Shown: piece by piece, positions 1-8,177 of the stretch
Layout of the letters: each line of letters opens with the position of its first letter
Position numbering within the stretch: position 1 is the stretch's first letter
Origin: Paenibacillus thiaminolyticus
GTDB taxonomy: Bacteria > Bacillota > Bacilli > Paenibacillales > Paenibacillaceae
Length of the DNA: 64,000 nucleotides
Direction of reading: 5' to 3'
Assembly: GCF_007066085.1 (NCBI RefSeq)
Contig: NZ_CP041405.1
Location: forward strand, 5,088,501 to 5,152,500
The notes under the pieces: generated by a model
What the model saw: only the letters and a program-made list of their open reading frames with translations
What the model was told of the DNA's origin: nothing
The model's database searches: none
Translations under genes and position numbers: made by a program

Positions 1-1
1 A

Positions 2-919
2 CCCGCCAACTACCGCGAGATGGACGGCTTCAGCGTCCACGCGTTCAAATGGGTCAATGAAAAGGGCGATGTCCTGTACGTCAAATATACGTGGAAGTCG
101 CTGCAGGGCGTGCGCGGATTGAGCGTGGAGGAAGCCGAGCGGATTCAAGCCAAAGATTTCAGTCATGCGACGCGTGATCTGCATCAGGCGATTGAAGAGG
201 GCCGCTGCCCGGAGTGGGAGCTGTGTGTTCAAATGCTCGAGCCGTCGCGGTTGGACGATTTCGAATTCGACCCGCTTGATCCGACGAAGGTATGGCCCGA
301 AGCGATATTCCCGATGATGAAGGCAGGACGGATGACGCTGAATCAGAACCCGGACAATTATTTCGCCCAGGTGGAGCAGGCGGCATTCTCCCCTAGCGCG
401 CTCGTACCCGGGATTGAGCCATCCGAGGACAAATTGCTCCAAGGCCGTCTATTCTCTTATCCGGATACGCAGCGGCATCGGCTCGGGCCGAATTACTTGC
501 AGATTCCGGTGAACTGTCCGTTCGCGCGGGTAAGGAATCATCAACGGGACGGTTACATGACGGTGAAGCAGGATACGTCCCCGGTCAACTACGAGCCGAA
601 CAGCCATGCCGGGGCATATGTTGAAGCGGGCGAGGCCTATGCCGAGAGTGAATCGGTTATAGAAGGAACGACGCTGCGCCGCTCGATAGACAAGACGAAT
701 AATTTTGGCCAGGCCGGAGAGAAATATCGTGAGATGTCGCCGGAAGAACAAGACCGGCTCGTGCACAACCTGGTGAACGATCTGAAGCAGGTACGCCCCG
801 AAGTTCAAATGCGGGCGCTGTGCAACTTCTTCCGGGCCGATGCGGAATATGGAGCGAAGCTTGCGGCCGGACTCGGCGTGGAAATAAGCGAATATTTGCA
901 GCATGGATCGCGTTCATAG
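2..919 (+). CDS. Catalase, C-terminal part (5' end outside window)
   Basis: Haem catalase, which breaks hydrogen peroxide down to water and oxygen in the cytoplasm. The reading frame is already open at base 2, and the residues before the first Met (PANYRE) belong to the conserved catalase core leading into YREMDGFSVHAF, so the N-terminal third or more lies outside the window. The proximal haem-tyrosine motif is visible as RLFSYPDTQRHRLG, with the Tyr at about residue 147 counted from the Met at base 20. The tail has the helical segment usual for small-subunit catalases and no large-subunit flavodoxin-like domain. A truncated Fur/PerR-type gene follows about 85 bp downstream on the same strand, a pairing typical of peroxide-stress loci. 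Confidence 0.95.
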   Translation, partial: PANYREMDGFSVHAFKWVNEKGDVLYVKYTWKSLQGVRGLSVEEAERIQAKDFSHATRDLHQAIEEGRCPEWELCVQMLEPSRLDDFEFDPLDPTKVWPEAIFPMMKAGRMTLNQNPDNYFAQVEQAAFSPSALVPGIEPSEDKLLQGRLFSYPDTQRHRLGPNYLQIPVNCPFARVRNHQRDGYMTVKQDTSPVNYEPNSHAGAYVEAGEAYAESESVIEGTTLRRSIDKTNNFGQAGEKYREMSPEEQDRLVHNLVNDLKQVRPEVQMRALCNFFRADAEYGAKLAAGLGVEISEYLQHGSRS

Positions 920-1004
920 CATTCATCGCGTGTATAGCGTTTATCGTGACAAATCGTAGAGGCAGAACTTCTTTTCAAATTCTGTGTGGAAGGGAATGGG
1001 GCAA

Positions 1005-1292
1005 GTGAATGATAACAATATGGAAGCTTCGGTTATTCGGCAGGGCAAGGATAAAAAAATGCATATGACGCAGCAAAGAGAAGCCGTCTATGCTTGCATC
1101 CGCCAAGCGGCATCCCCTTTGACCGCAATGGATGTATTTCTGGCGTTGAAGTCGGGCGGGCAGCGGGTTTCCCTCTCTACCGTCTACTGCAGTCTGAAGT
1201 TTTTCGTCAAAAAAGGACTTGTTCACGAGCTTCAAAACGATCAGCTCTCCAAGCGTTACAAGCATGCCTGCCCCATATGCCGCGGCGCGTAA
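1005..1292 (+). pseudogene. Truncated Fur/PerR-family regulator
   Basis: The product of about 95 residues carries the Fur-family winged helix: a TQQREAVYACI start helix, then RVSLSTVYCSLKFFVKKGLV, the recognition-helix region. It stops just after the first zinc-binding pair, in KHACPICRGA. Full Fur/PerR proteins run about 140-150 residues, so the dimerisation domain and the second CxxC are missing, and neither other frame restores them downstream. A GTG start at 1005 after GGAAGGG/GGGG was chosen; GTG at 984 and ATG at 996 or 1020 are alternatives. It lies next to the catalase, so it was probably a peroxide regulator. An intact PerR is encoded at 60725, so this copy is probably dead or a DNA-binding remnant. 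Confidence 0.7.
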
Positions 1293-1344
1293 GCGGCCGT
1301 TCACTTTGTTCATCTCATGGTTCCTTGAACCTGATGCGATAGGA

Positions 1345-1376
1345 AGCCCTTTGCAGAACTGCTGCAGAGGGCTTTT
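1345..1376 (+). terminator. Rho-independent terminator after the catalase/Fur-like pair
   Basis: A 12-bp stem (AGCCCTTTGCAG pairing with CTGCAGAGGGCT, one G-U pair) with a 5-nt loop is followed by a short T run. Confidence 0.75.
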
Positions 1377-1486
1377 CCTCCTCTGCTTGCAACCGGGCGT
1401 GATCACCATCATGCTCTGCCTCGATCCGATGCTGTGAACCACCATGACGCAGTTTGGCGAGAGCCAAGAGATTTTATAAAGTAGAC

Positions 1487-1546
1487 TGAAATAAAATATT
1501 AATAAAATGAAATTATATTTAAAAAAATATTTCAATAACGTATAAT
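1487..1546 (+). promoter_or_regulatory. Candidate promoter and operator upstream of anmK
   Basis: A very AT-rich stretch holds a TGAAAT direct copy at 1487, then an inverted pair TGAAAT (1508-1513) and ATTTCA (1529-1534). A -10 box TATAAT at 1541-1546 with TTTAAA 17 bp upstream overlaps the inverted pair. RpiR/MurR-type regulators of muropeptide recycling bind TGAAA/TTTCA-like palindromes in Bacillus, so this is a plausible operator. No such regulator is encoded nearby. The leader to the anmK start would be about 170 nt. The rest of the 1292-1722 gap shows nothing else. Confidence 0.4.
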
Positions 1547-1722
1547 TTAACTAACTTGCTTGGCAATTCTTTATTCATCCACTTTTCCCATATCACCCCG
1601 CAAGAACGGTAAGCCCCCTGTACAACAACGAATGTGCTGAACTCCACTTTTACTTTATATGGTTACTATAAGTGTCGATTGCATTGTGCTGCTTTGATTT
1701 TCGAATGGGAGGGGAGACAACG

Positions 1723-2910
1723 ATGCGGATTGTAATGCCGGACCGTCCTTACCGGACCATCATTGGTCTGATGTCAGGCACGTCGCTGGACGGAATCGAT
1801 GCTGCCGTTGTCCGGGTGCAAGGAAGCGGTCCCGGAACGGAGGTCGAGCTGCTGGCGTTTCATGGTATCGAATATGATGCTGAACTGCGCGACAGAATGA
1901 AGCGATTATGCGGAAAAGAGCATTCCCATACTGCCGACCTCTGCATGATGAATGCTTATCTTGGTCAGCGGTTCGCGGAGGCTGCCCGGGAAGCGGCAGC
2001 AGCTGCCGGGATCCCGATGGAAGACATCGATCTGGTCAGCTCCCACGGGCAGACGGTCTGGCACCAGCCGGAGGCGGACAGCGAAGATCGCTACAGTGTT
2101 CCGTCCACGCTTCAGATCGGAGATTTGTCCGTTATCGCGAAGCTGACAGGACGGCCCGTGGTCGGAGATTATCGCCCCGCTGATATGGCCGTCGGTGGTC
2201 AAGGGGCACCGCTTACTCCGTATGCGGATTATATCTTTCACCGCCATGAGCGCATGGGCCGCATTGCTCAAAATATCGGCGGCATCGGGAACTGCACCGT
2301 CGTGCCGGCCGGGGCTGATGCGGAACAGGTGCTTGCCTTCGATACCGGTCCGGGCAATATGCTGATTGATCAGGCTGTCTACCGGCTGTCGGAAGGAGCG
2401 CAGGCCTATGATCGCGATGGCGGCTGGGCCGCGCAAGGCCAGGTGAGCGAAGCGTGGCTGTCTGAACTGTTGGAGCATCCTTACTATGCCCAGAAGCCGC
2501 GGAAAACGACCGGCAGAGAAATGTTCGGCGAATCCTATGCCATGGCTTTGATTCAGGACGGTCTAGCGCGGGGCTTGCCGCCTGCCGATATCGTGGCTGC
2601 CTTCACGATGCTGACGGTTCGGACCATCGCCAGTGCATACCGCGACTTTATATTCCCTGAGCACGATATCCATGAAGTCATCGTCAGCGGAGGCGGGGCC
2701 CGCAACGAGACGATGATGCGATGGTTGGCGGCAGAGCTGCCCGAACAGCGGGTACAGCGCTCCGATGAGATTGGCTTGCCTGGCGATGCGAAGGAGGCGG
2801 TTGCCTTCGCCGTGCTGGCGAATGAATTTGTGCACGGGATCGCGAATCAGCTTCCTTCCGTTACCGGAGCGTCGCGTCCGACCGTCATGGGCAAGCTTGC
2901 TCTTCCGTGA
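1723..2910 (+). CDS. anmK: Anhydro-N-acetylmuramic acid kinase
   Basis: AnmK phosphorylates and opens 1,6-anhydro-MurNAc to give MurNAc-6-phosphate, a step of peptidoglycan recycling in the cytoplasm. The 395-residue product has the sugar-kinase GTSLDGID motif at about residues 19-26, DTGPGN near residue 206, and VIVSGGGARNETMM near the C-terminus. This covers the whole ASKHA-fold family. ATG 1723 follows the strong site GGGAGGGGAG; an in-frame ATG at 1672 lacks one. A beta-lactamase-fold hydrolase follows 69 bp downstream, and its best Bacillus parallel is the muropeptide amidase AmiE. The pair therefore reads as a small wall-recycling operon, though murQ, nagZ and murP are not in the window. 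Confidence 0.95.
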   Translation: MRIVMPDRPYRTIIGLMSGTSLDGIDAAVVRVQGSGPGTEVELLAFHGIEYDAELRDRMKRLCGKEHSHTADLCMMNAYLGQRFAEAAREAAAAAGIPMEDIDLVSSHGQTVWHQPEADSEDRYSVPSTLQIGDLSVIAKLTGRPVVGDYRPADMAVGGQGAPLTPYADYIFHRHERMGRIAQNIGGIGNCTVVPAGADAEQVLAFDTGPGNMLIDQAVYRLSEGAQAYDRDGGWAAQGQVSEAWLSELLEHPYYAQKPRKTTGREMFGESYAMALIQDGLARGLPPADIVAAFTMLTVRTIASAYRDFIFPEHDIHEVIVSGGGARNETMMRWLAAELPEQRVQRSDEIGLPGDAKEAVAFAVLANEFVHGIANQLPSVTGASRPTVMGKLALP

Positions 2911-2979
2911 ACTTCCCGTGGAGTATGAATGTCATTCCGCAGGGCTTGAATTCAATACGACAAGAAGGCGGTTTTTGCC

Positions 2980-4161
2980 ATGAAAAAATGGGATCTATCG
3001 GCTGCCGGACAGCTTGGCCTGAGCGAGGAAGGATTGCAGGCTGCTTGGTCCACGCTGGATAAGGCGATAGAGCAGGGGGTGATCCCCGGAGGTGTGGCAC
3101 TCATTGGACGCCGCGGCGATGCGGCCGCTTATGCTGCCGGGCATGCGTTCGTGAGCGAGGAGCATTCCATTCCGGCCAGCGTGGATACGATCTATGACTG
3201 CGCGTCATTGACGAAGGTCGTCGTTACGCTGGCGCTCACGCTCATCTTGACGGATCGGGGCCAAGTGCGGCTTGCCGATCCGGTGGCACAGCATATCCCT
3301 GCATTTGGCGCCGCGGGGAAGACGGAGATTACGATTGGGCAATTGCTGGCCCATACCTCGGGCTTGCCCGCACACCGTGATCTGTATTCGCATGGCTGGA
3401 CGCCGCAGCAGATCCATGAGGAGATCTGCGCGATGGAACCGGACTATCCGCCAGGGACGCGCTGTGTCTACAGCTGCCTCGGTTATATTATCCTCGGGCA
3501 CATCATCCGGCAGCAGTTCGGGCGTCCGTTGGAGGAAGCGGCCTGGAGCGAGGTGCTGCAGCCGCTCGGGATGACGGCGAGCCGGTATAACCCGCCGCCG
3601 GAATGGAAGCCGCGCATCGCAGCGACCGAATACGATGCGGGGCTGGGCGAGTACCGCTGGGGCTTCGTGCACGATGAAAATGCACATGCACTTGGCGGAG
3701 CGGCAGGCAATGCGGGCCTCTTCTCGACCGCATCGGATCTGCTGCGGTATGCCCGCATGTGGCTGGCCTTGGCAGGCAGCGCTAGCGGCGCCGTTAGTTA
3801 CGTAGACGGCGCGGTGGACGCTTCCTTGAGCTGCACCGGGCCAGAGGGCTTCCCGGAATCCCTGCTCTTGTCGCGCGAGGCCGTCAAAGAAGCGCTGCGA
3901 AGCCATACCCTTGACATTCCGGGAGCGCACCGGGGGCTGGGATGGGTGCTACGCGGCGACCCGGCCGATGTGACCGGGGAAAGGCTGTCTCCATTCAGCT
4001 TCGGTCATACGGGCTTCACCGGAACGAGCCTCTGGATCGATCCGGCGCAGGATCTGATTTTGATTCTGCTGACGAACCGCGTCCATTACGGCCGGGGCAA
4101 CTCAATCGCGGCGCTGCGGCGACAGTTTCACGAGGCAGCGGCAGCGGCCATACAGACCTAA
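2980..4161 (+). CDS. Serine hydrolase of the beta-lactamase / AmiE family
   Basis: This 393-residue cytoplasmic protein has no signal peptide and has the penicillin-binding/class C beta-lactamase fold. The catalytic SxxK tetrad is SLTK at residues 76-79, and the KTG-equivalent is HTG at about 343-345. The second motif, normally YxN or YSD, reads YSC at 164-166, an unusual change at the third position. In B. subtilis a cytoplasmic member (AmiE) removes peptide from MurNAc during wall recycling, and the neighbouring anmK favours a similar role here; this is inference. An esterase or D-aminopeptidase role is also possible. The ribosome-binding site AGAAGGCGG precedes ATG 2980. Confidence 0.8.
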   Translation: MKKWDLSAAGQLGLSEEGLQAAWSTLDKAIEQGVIPGGVALIGRRGDAAAYAAGHAFVSEEHSIPASVDTIYDCASLTKVVVTLALTLILTDRGQVRLADPVAQHIPAFGAAGKTEITIGQLLAHTSGLPAHRDLYSHGWTPQQIHEEICAMEPDYPPGTRCVYSCLGYIILGHIIRQQFGRPLEEAAWSEVLQPLGMTASRYNPPPEWKPRIAATEYDAGLGEYRWGFVHDENAHALGGAAGNAGLFSTASDLLRYARMWLALAGSASGAVSYVDGAVDASLSCTGPEGFPESLLLSREAVKEALRSHTLDIPGAHRGLGWVLRGDPADVTGERLSPFSFGHTGFTGTSLWIDPAQDLILILLTNRVHYGRGNSIAALRRQFHEAAAAAIQT

Positions 4162-4191
4162 TTCCTATATCAAAACCTTGGGCAGTACATC

Positions 4192-4238
4192 AAATCCTTG
4201 GCAAGCGCATCCCGCCGGATGCCGGCCAGGGATTTTTT
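4192..4238 (+). terminator. Likely terminator of the anmK operon
   Basis: AAATCCTTGGC pairs with GCCAGGGATTT (one G-U pair) across a GC-rich loop, and the 3' arm runs into seven T. Confidence 0.6.
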
Positions 4239-4337
4239 TGCTGGCCGACAGCTCTGCCGAAATGATCGAGCGGCTTGGCTTCTGCATAGCGGAAATCGTA
4301 AGCTATTTCGGCCGCTTCCCTGTGCGTGGAGTGTGGC

Positions 4338-4417
4338 TTGTGGAAATTCAACAGAATTGTGGGAATTCAATGGAAGTGTGTGTGGGTTCAACAGAATGTG
4401 GCAGTTCAGCAGATTGT
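4338..4417 (+). repeat. Degenerate tandem repeat, about 20-bp unit, four copies
   Basis: Four successive variants of TGTGGGAATTCAACAGAA occur head to tail. Each unit combines a GTGG start, a TTCA centre and a CAGA/GGAA end. Confidence 0.6.
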
Positions 4418-4514
4418 AAGAGGGAAAATGCCGCAGCGGGGAATACAGCCTTGAATTGGCGTACGCGACAAATGGCAGCGTGGTCTGTCGAATCAGGCAC
4501 GAGTGTATCTATCA

Positions 4515-4544
4515 GCTCTTTGATCCATTCTCCCATTGGCTCAG
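4515..4544 (-). repeat. Dispersed repeat copy (minus)
   Basis: The complement begins CTGAGCCAATGGGAGAATGG and continues ATCAAAGAGC. It matches the minus copy at 45555-45584 at 26 of 30 positions. Confidence 0.7.
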
Positions 4545-4765
4545 AAGCGAAAGAACAGTCAGGCACGGCAAGCGGTAGGAGGCGGAGCGAGCGATGAAGC
4601 AATCAGGCGGGGAAGCAGTTGAGGTAAGGAGAAGCGCAGCCACCTGGGGAAAGCAGAAGGAGCAAACGATGGAGCAAGGACACGCAGTAAGTAGACGGTG
4701 AAAGCCGACGGACTACGCTGACGCACTACGCAGATGGACTACATATATGACTGCACGGATGGACT

Positions 4766-4817
4766 AAGCAGATGGAACAAGCAGATGGAACAAGCAGATG
4801 GAGCAAGCAGTTGAATC
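4766..4817 (+). repeat. 13-bp tandem repeat, four copies
   Basis: AAGCAGATGGAAC occurs twice exactly, then as AAGCAGATGGAGC and AAGCAGTTGAATC. Weaker related units (GCAGATGGACTAC, GCACGGATGGACT) precede it. Confidence 0.85.
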
Positions 4818-4910
4818 AAGCCGTCGTAATGGCAACAATGTGATGGGAACTAAGGGTCCCCCCTTGGCGCGTCCCTGAGCGGAAAGTGGGCATTCCATGC
4901 CGTCGCGCCC

Positions 4911-4938
4911 CTGAGTCAGTGGGAGACTGGCTAAAAGG
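4911..4938 (+). repeat. Dispersed repeat copy (plus)
   Basis: CTGAGTCAGTGGGAGACTGG followed by CTAAAAGG. It is nearly identical to the copies at 45687 and 45741. Confidence 0.75.
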
Positions 4939-4967
4939 AACGGCAAGCTGATAAGCCCGGGCCGATT

Positions 4968-5017
4968 CTGAATCTATGGGATAGTGTCGCTAAGGAAGAA
5001 AACACCACATGTACCGG
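4968..5017 (+). repeat. Dispersed repeat copy, long form (plus)
   Basis: It begins CTGAATCTATGGGATAGTGT, continues CTAAGGAAGAAAA and ends TGTACCGGG. The same three blocks occur in the same order at 15166-15216. Confidence 0.7.
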
Positions 5018-5025
5018 GCAAGTTA

Positions 5026-5050
5026 CTGATTCGAAGGGATAGCGCCCCTG
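5026..5050 (+). repeat. Dispersed repeat copy, diverged (plus)
   Basis: CTGATTCGAAGGGATAGCGC starts 58 bp after the previous copy and shares its core with two to three changes. Confidence 0.5.
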
Positions 5051-5220
5051 AACGGAAAGAGGCAGTCGCCCCCTAGACTGGCCCCTGGGCAAGGGGCTGG
5101 GGCATCCTCACAGGCATTACATCAAGTGTAAGGTATGTGCTTCCATAATATACATAAGTCCACTACAAGGAGACAAGAAAACCGTGATGTCCTCATGTTA
5201 AAAACAAGAAAAAATAGTTG

Positions 5221-5248
5221 TTGATCTTTCGTTGGCATCGTTTATAAT
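5221..5248 (+). promoter_or_regulatory. SigA-type promoter of the IclR/Dpp operon
   Basis: TTGATC and TATAAT are separated by 16 bp, in an AT-rich stretch about 80 bp upstream of the IclR-type start codon. No other good promoter is visible ahead of the downstream transporter genes, so IclR and the transporter probably share it. Confidence 0.6.
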
Positions 5249-5330
5249 GATGAAAAATTATTTATAGAAACAGTGGTTCGATTATCGGTACAGAGGCCTT
5301 GCTGAATTAAAAAGGGGAAGAGGTGAGGAA

Positions 5331-6092
5331 GTGTCGCTCAAGACGCTGGCCAAATCGCTTGAATTGCTCGATTGCTTTACATCGGATCATCCGATATGGG
5401 GGGTACGTGATTTAGCGAAGAAGCTGGGAATGCACCACTCGGTCGTGCATCGCATCGTAAGTACGTTTGAACAGCACGGCTTTCTCATTCAGAACAGAGA
5501 CACGCAGAAATATCATCTCGGCTTGAAGCTGCTGGAGTATGGCAAGGTTGTCACCGATCAGCTTAACATTCAGCAATATTTCCAGCCGATATTGAAGGAG
5601 ATTGCGAATTCGACCGGGGAATCGGTGTACCTGAATATGCTGGAAGGGAAGGAAGGCGTCTGCGTCTCTATCGTCCTCAGCTCGAAGGATATTCAATATC
5701 TGATTCCGGTCGGCGACCGTTCGCCGCTGTATGCCGGAGCTTCGCAGAAGGTCATGATGGCTTACGTATCCGAAGATCTTCAGGAGGAGATTATTCAGGA
5801 AGGCTTGACGGCCGTCACTTCCCGAACGATAACGGACTCGCTCCGCTTGCGGGCCCAATTGGCGCAAATCAAGGAGGAGGGCTGGTGCATTTCTGTCGGT
5901 GAATATACGGAAGATGTCGTCGGTATCTCCGTTCCGATGCTGGACAGTCATCGCCGCATTCTTGGCTCCATTACGATTGCCGGACCAAGATACCGGATAG
6001 ACGATGACAGATGCGGGTCGTACTTGCGCATTTTGCTGGACCAAGTCCCTTTAATACGTCAAAGCTGCAATATTATATCGCATATGTGGTAA
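5331..6092 (+). CDS. IclR-family transcriptional regulator
   Basis: A 253-residue regulator with an N-terminal winged helix (about residues 1-65, DLAKKLGMHHSVVHRIVSTF being helix-turn-helix) and a C-terminal IclR effector domain (about 75-250). The latter shows the usual AGASQKVMMAY and VGISVPMLD segments. IclR proteins bind small carbon or amino-acid-derived effectors and repress or activate a neighbouring catabolic operon. The GTG start is set by GGGGAAGAGG upstream. It is the first gene of a same-strand run of eight more genes for peptide-type import and hydrolysis, 74 bp ahead of the permease start, so it most likely controls that operon. The effector is unknown. Confidence 0.92.
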   Translation: MSLKTLAKSLELLDCFTSDHPIWGVRDLAKKLGMHHSVVHRIVSTFEQHGFLIQNRDTQKYHLGLKLLEYGKVVTDQLNIQQYFQPILKEIANSTGESVYLNMLEGKEGVCVSIVLSSKDIQYLIPVGDRSPLYAGASQKVMMAYVSEDLQEEIIQEGLTAVTSRTITDSLRLRAQLAQIKEEGWCISVGEYTEDVVGISVPMLDSHRRILGSITIAGPRYRIDDDRCGSYLRILLDQVPLIRQSCNIISHMW

Positions 6093-6166
6093 CCAGGGTT
6101 CACATTTTTACACAGCTGCACTTTATTTAGATAATGAGATACCGCTTTAAAGGGGGAGGGCTTGCT

Positions 6167-7177
6167 TTGCTACAATTCATTACTCGACGTCTGTTATACC
6201 TCATTCCAAGCTTGCTCGGCATCGTGCTCATCACGTTCATTCTGTCCAGAGTGCTGCCGGGCGACCCTGCTCTGATGATTGCCGGAGAGCAAGCGCCGCA
6301 GCATGTGGTGGAGAACATTCGCGCTCAGCTCGGGCTGAACGAGCCGTTGTACGTTCAGTTCGGCGCTTATATCAAGCAGCTGGCGCAAGGGGATTTGGGG
6401 ATTGCGTGGCACACGGGACATACGGTGGTAGAGGATTTCGCCGTCCGTCTGCCGGCCACGATTGAGCTTGGCTTCGCCAGTCTGTTGATTGCGTTATTGG
6501 TGGCTATTCCGGTAGGCATCGTGGCCGCCACGAAAAAAGAATCGATTGTGGATCACATCTCCCGCGTTTTTTCACTTATCGGCGCCTGCATGCCGGTCTT
6601 CTGGCTGGGACTGCTGCTCATCCTGTTTTTCTATTCCAAGCTCGGCATTGCGCCTGCTCCTATGGGCCGAATCGGCGGAGATATCCTCCCGCCCACTTCG
6701 ATTACCGGATTATATCTGGTGGACAGCTTGCTTACGGCGGATTGGGTGGCCTTTAAGCAATCCTTATCTCATCTGATTCTTCCGGCCATTTGTCTTAGCG
6801 CCGGCACGATGGCCATCATCGCCCGCATGATGCGTTCCAGCATGCTGGAAGTCATCGGCCAGGATTATATCCGGACGGCCCGCGCCAAAGGCCTTAACGA
6901 ACGCTCCGTCGTGTACAAGCATGCCCTGGCCAATGCTTCGATCCCGACGATTACGATGGTCGGTCTCCAGATCGGCTACCTGCTTGGGGGCGCGGTCATC
7001 ACTGAGACAATCTTCGCCTGGCCTGGCGTCGGAAGCTATGTCACGGAGTCAATTCTCGCGACGGATTACGCTCCGATTCAGGCATTCACGCTGCTTAGCG
7101 CCGTCGTATACAGCTGCATCAATTTGCTGGTCGATCTGATATATGGCTTCATCGATCCGCGCATCCGCTATGAATAA
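6167..7177 (+). CDS. ABC transporter permease, DppB/OppB type
   Basis: First inner permease subunit of a peptide/nickel-type (family 5) importer. The product of 336 residues has six predicted membrane segments, beginning LLYLIPSLLGIVLITFIL. The periplasmic-side DPALMIAGEQA loop is typical of DppB. The ATPase-coupling loop reads DYIRTARAKGLNERSVVYKH. TTG 6167, six bases after AGGGGGAGG, is the best start because the reading LLQFITRRLLYLIPS fits the family N-terminus; ATG 6134 would add eleven residues and precede the ribosome site. It works with the DppC-, DppA-, DppD- and DppF-type genes downstream. Confidence 0.9.
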   Translation: MLQFITRRLLYLIPSLLGIVLITFILSRVLPGDPALMIAGEQAPQHVVENIRAQLGLNEPLYVQFGAYIKQLAQGDLGIAWHTGHTVVEDFAVRLPATIELGFASLLIALLVAIPVGIVAATKKESIVDHISRVFSLIGACMPVFWLGLLLILFFYSKLGIAPAPMGRIGGDILPPTSITGLYLVDSLLTADWVAFKQSLSHLILPAICLSAGTMAIIARMMRSSMLEVIGQDYIRTARAKGLNERSVVYKHALANASIPTITMVGLQIGYLLGGAVITETIFAWPGVGSYVTESILATDYAPIQAFTLLSAVVYSCINLLVDLIYGFIDPRIRYE

Positions 7178-7215
7178 TCAATCTCTCATGTCATGACATC
7201 TTAGGAGGTGCAACC

Positions 7216-8139
7216 GTGATGAAAGCATCAACCTCATCGTCCGCTGCAATCGCGGCGGCGAGCGACACGTCCATGCTGCAGGAGTTCTGGCATGGGCTGC
7301 GGCAGTGGAGCAAGCTATTCCTTCGCAACAAGCTTGCCGCGCTCGGTCTCTTCCTGATCGTGCTGTGGACGCTCCTGGCCATCGCCGCGCCTCTGGTCGC
7401 GCCCTATGCGCCGGATGCCACGCAGTTGGATGCGAAGCTGCAAGGCCCGAGCGGGGAGCATTGGTTCGGGACCGACCAGTTCGGCCGGGATATTTTCAGC
7501 CGCGTCGTCTACGCTGCGCGCATCTCGATCTGGACCGGGCTTATCGCCGTCGGAATTTCCTTCTTCATCGGCGTTCCGCTCGGCGGCATCGCCGCTTATT
7601 ACGGCGGCTGGATCGGGAATGTGATCATGCGCGTCATGGATATTTTTCTGGCGTTCCCTTCGCTCATTCTGGCGATGGCGATCGCGGCCGCCATGGGCCC
7701 TGGCCTCGTCAGCGCGATGATGGCCGTCGGCATCGTCGGTATTCCGGAGTTCGCCCGTCTTATGTACAGTCAGACCATCTATTTGAAGGAACGCGAATTC
7801 GTGGAGGCGAGCCGTTCCATCGGGGTCAAGGACGGCACCATTCTTGTCCGCCATATCTTCCCGAATGCGCTGGCGCCGCTGCTCGTCCGCATCACGCTCG
7901 GGATGGGCTTCGCCATCTTGACGGCGGCGAGCTTGAGCTTCCTCGGTCTCGGCGTGCGTCCGCCGTTGGCGGAATGGGGGGCCATGATATCCGAAGGCCG
8001 CGAGTACATTATTACCGGCGAATGGTGGCTGGTCACGTTCCCGGGACTTGCCATCGCAACAACCATTCTTGGCTTCAATCTGCTTGGCGACGGACTGCGC
8101 GACGTACTTGATCCGCGGCTGCGCACAAGCCGGAAATAA
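7216..8139 (+). CDS. ABC transporter permease, DppC/OppC type
   Basis: Second permease of the same importer, about 307 residues. It has an N-terminal OppC-type segment followed by the signature WFGTDQFGRDIFSRVVYAAR, then the permease domain with the coupling loop EASRSIGVKDGTILVRHIFP. The family ends GDGLRDVLDPRLR, which is present. AGGAGGTG lies just ahead; the GTG at 7216 is followed directly by ATG 7219, which may be the true start. It is 38 bp after the DppB-type gene and 38 bp before the binding-protein gene, so it is in the same transcript. Confidence 0.92.
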   Translation: MMKASTSSSAAIAAASDTSMLQEFWHGLRQWSKLFLRNKLAALGLFLIVLWTLLAIAAPLVAPYAPDATQLDAKLQGPSGEHWFGTDQFGRDIFSRVVYAARISIWTGLIAVGISFFIGVPLGGIAAYYGGWIGNVIMRVMDIFLAFPSLILAMAIAAAMGPGLVSAMMAVGIVGIPEFARLMYSQTIYLKEREFVEASRSIGVKDGTILVRHIFPNALAPLLVRITLGMGFAILTAASLSFLGLGVRPPLAEWGAMISEGREYIITGEWWLVTFPGLAIATTILGFNLLGDGLRDVLDPRLRTSRK

Positions 8140-8177
8140 GCGATATTTTTCAGACGAATATTCAGGGGGAGGAAACA

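Larger units (their letters stand above)
4239..5200. other. Gene-free repeat-rich spacer
   Basis: I see no credible gene in this roughly 1-kb stretch between the anmK and IclR operons. Open frames here are short and lack family resemblance. It is made largely of degenerate tandem repeats (4338-4417 and 4766-4817) and of copies of the dispersed CTGAGTCAATGGGAGA repeat in both orientations. A related short motif, CCTGAGCGGAAAG at about 4874 and CCTGAACGGAAAG at about 5047, also recurs. Confidence 0.7.
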
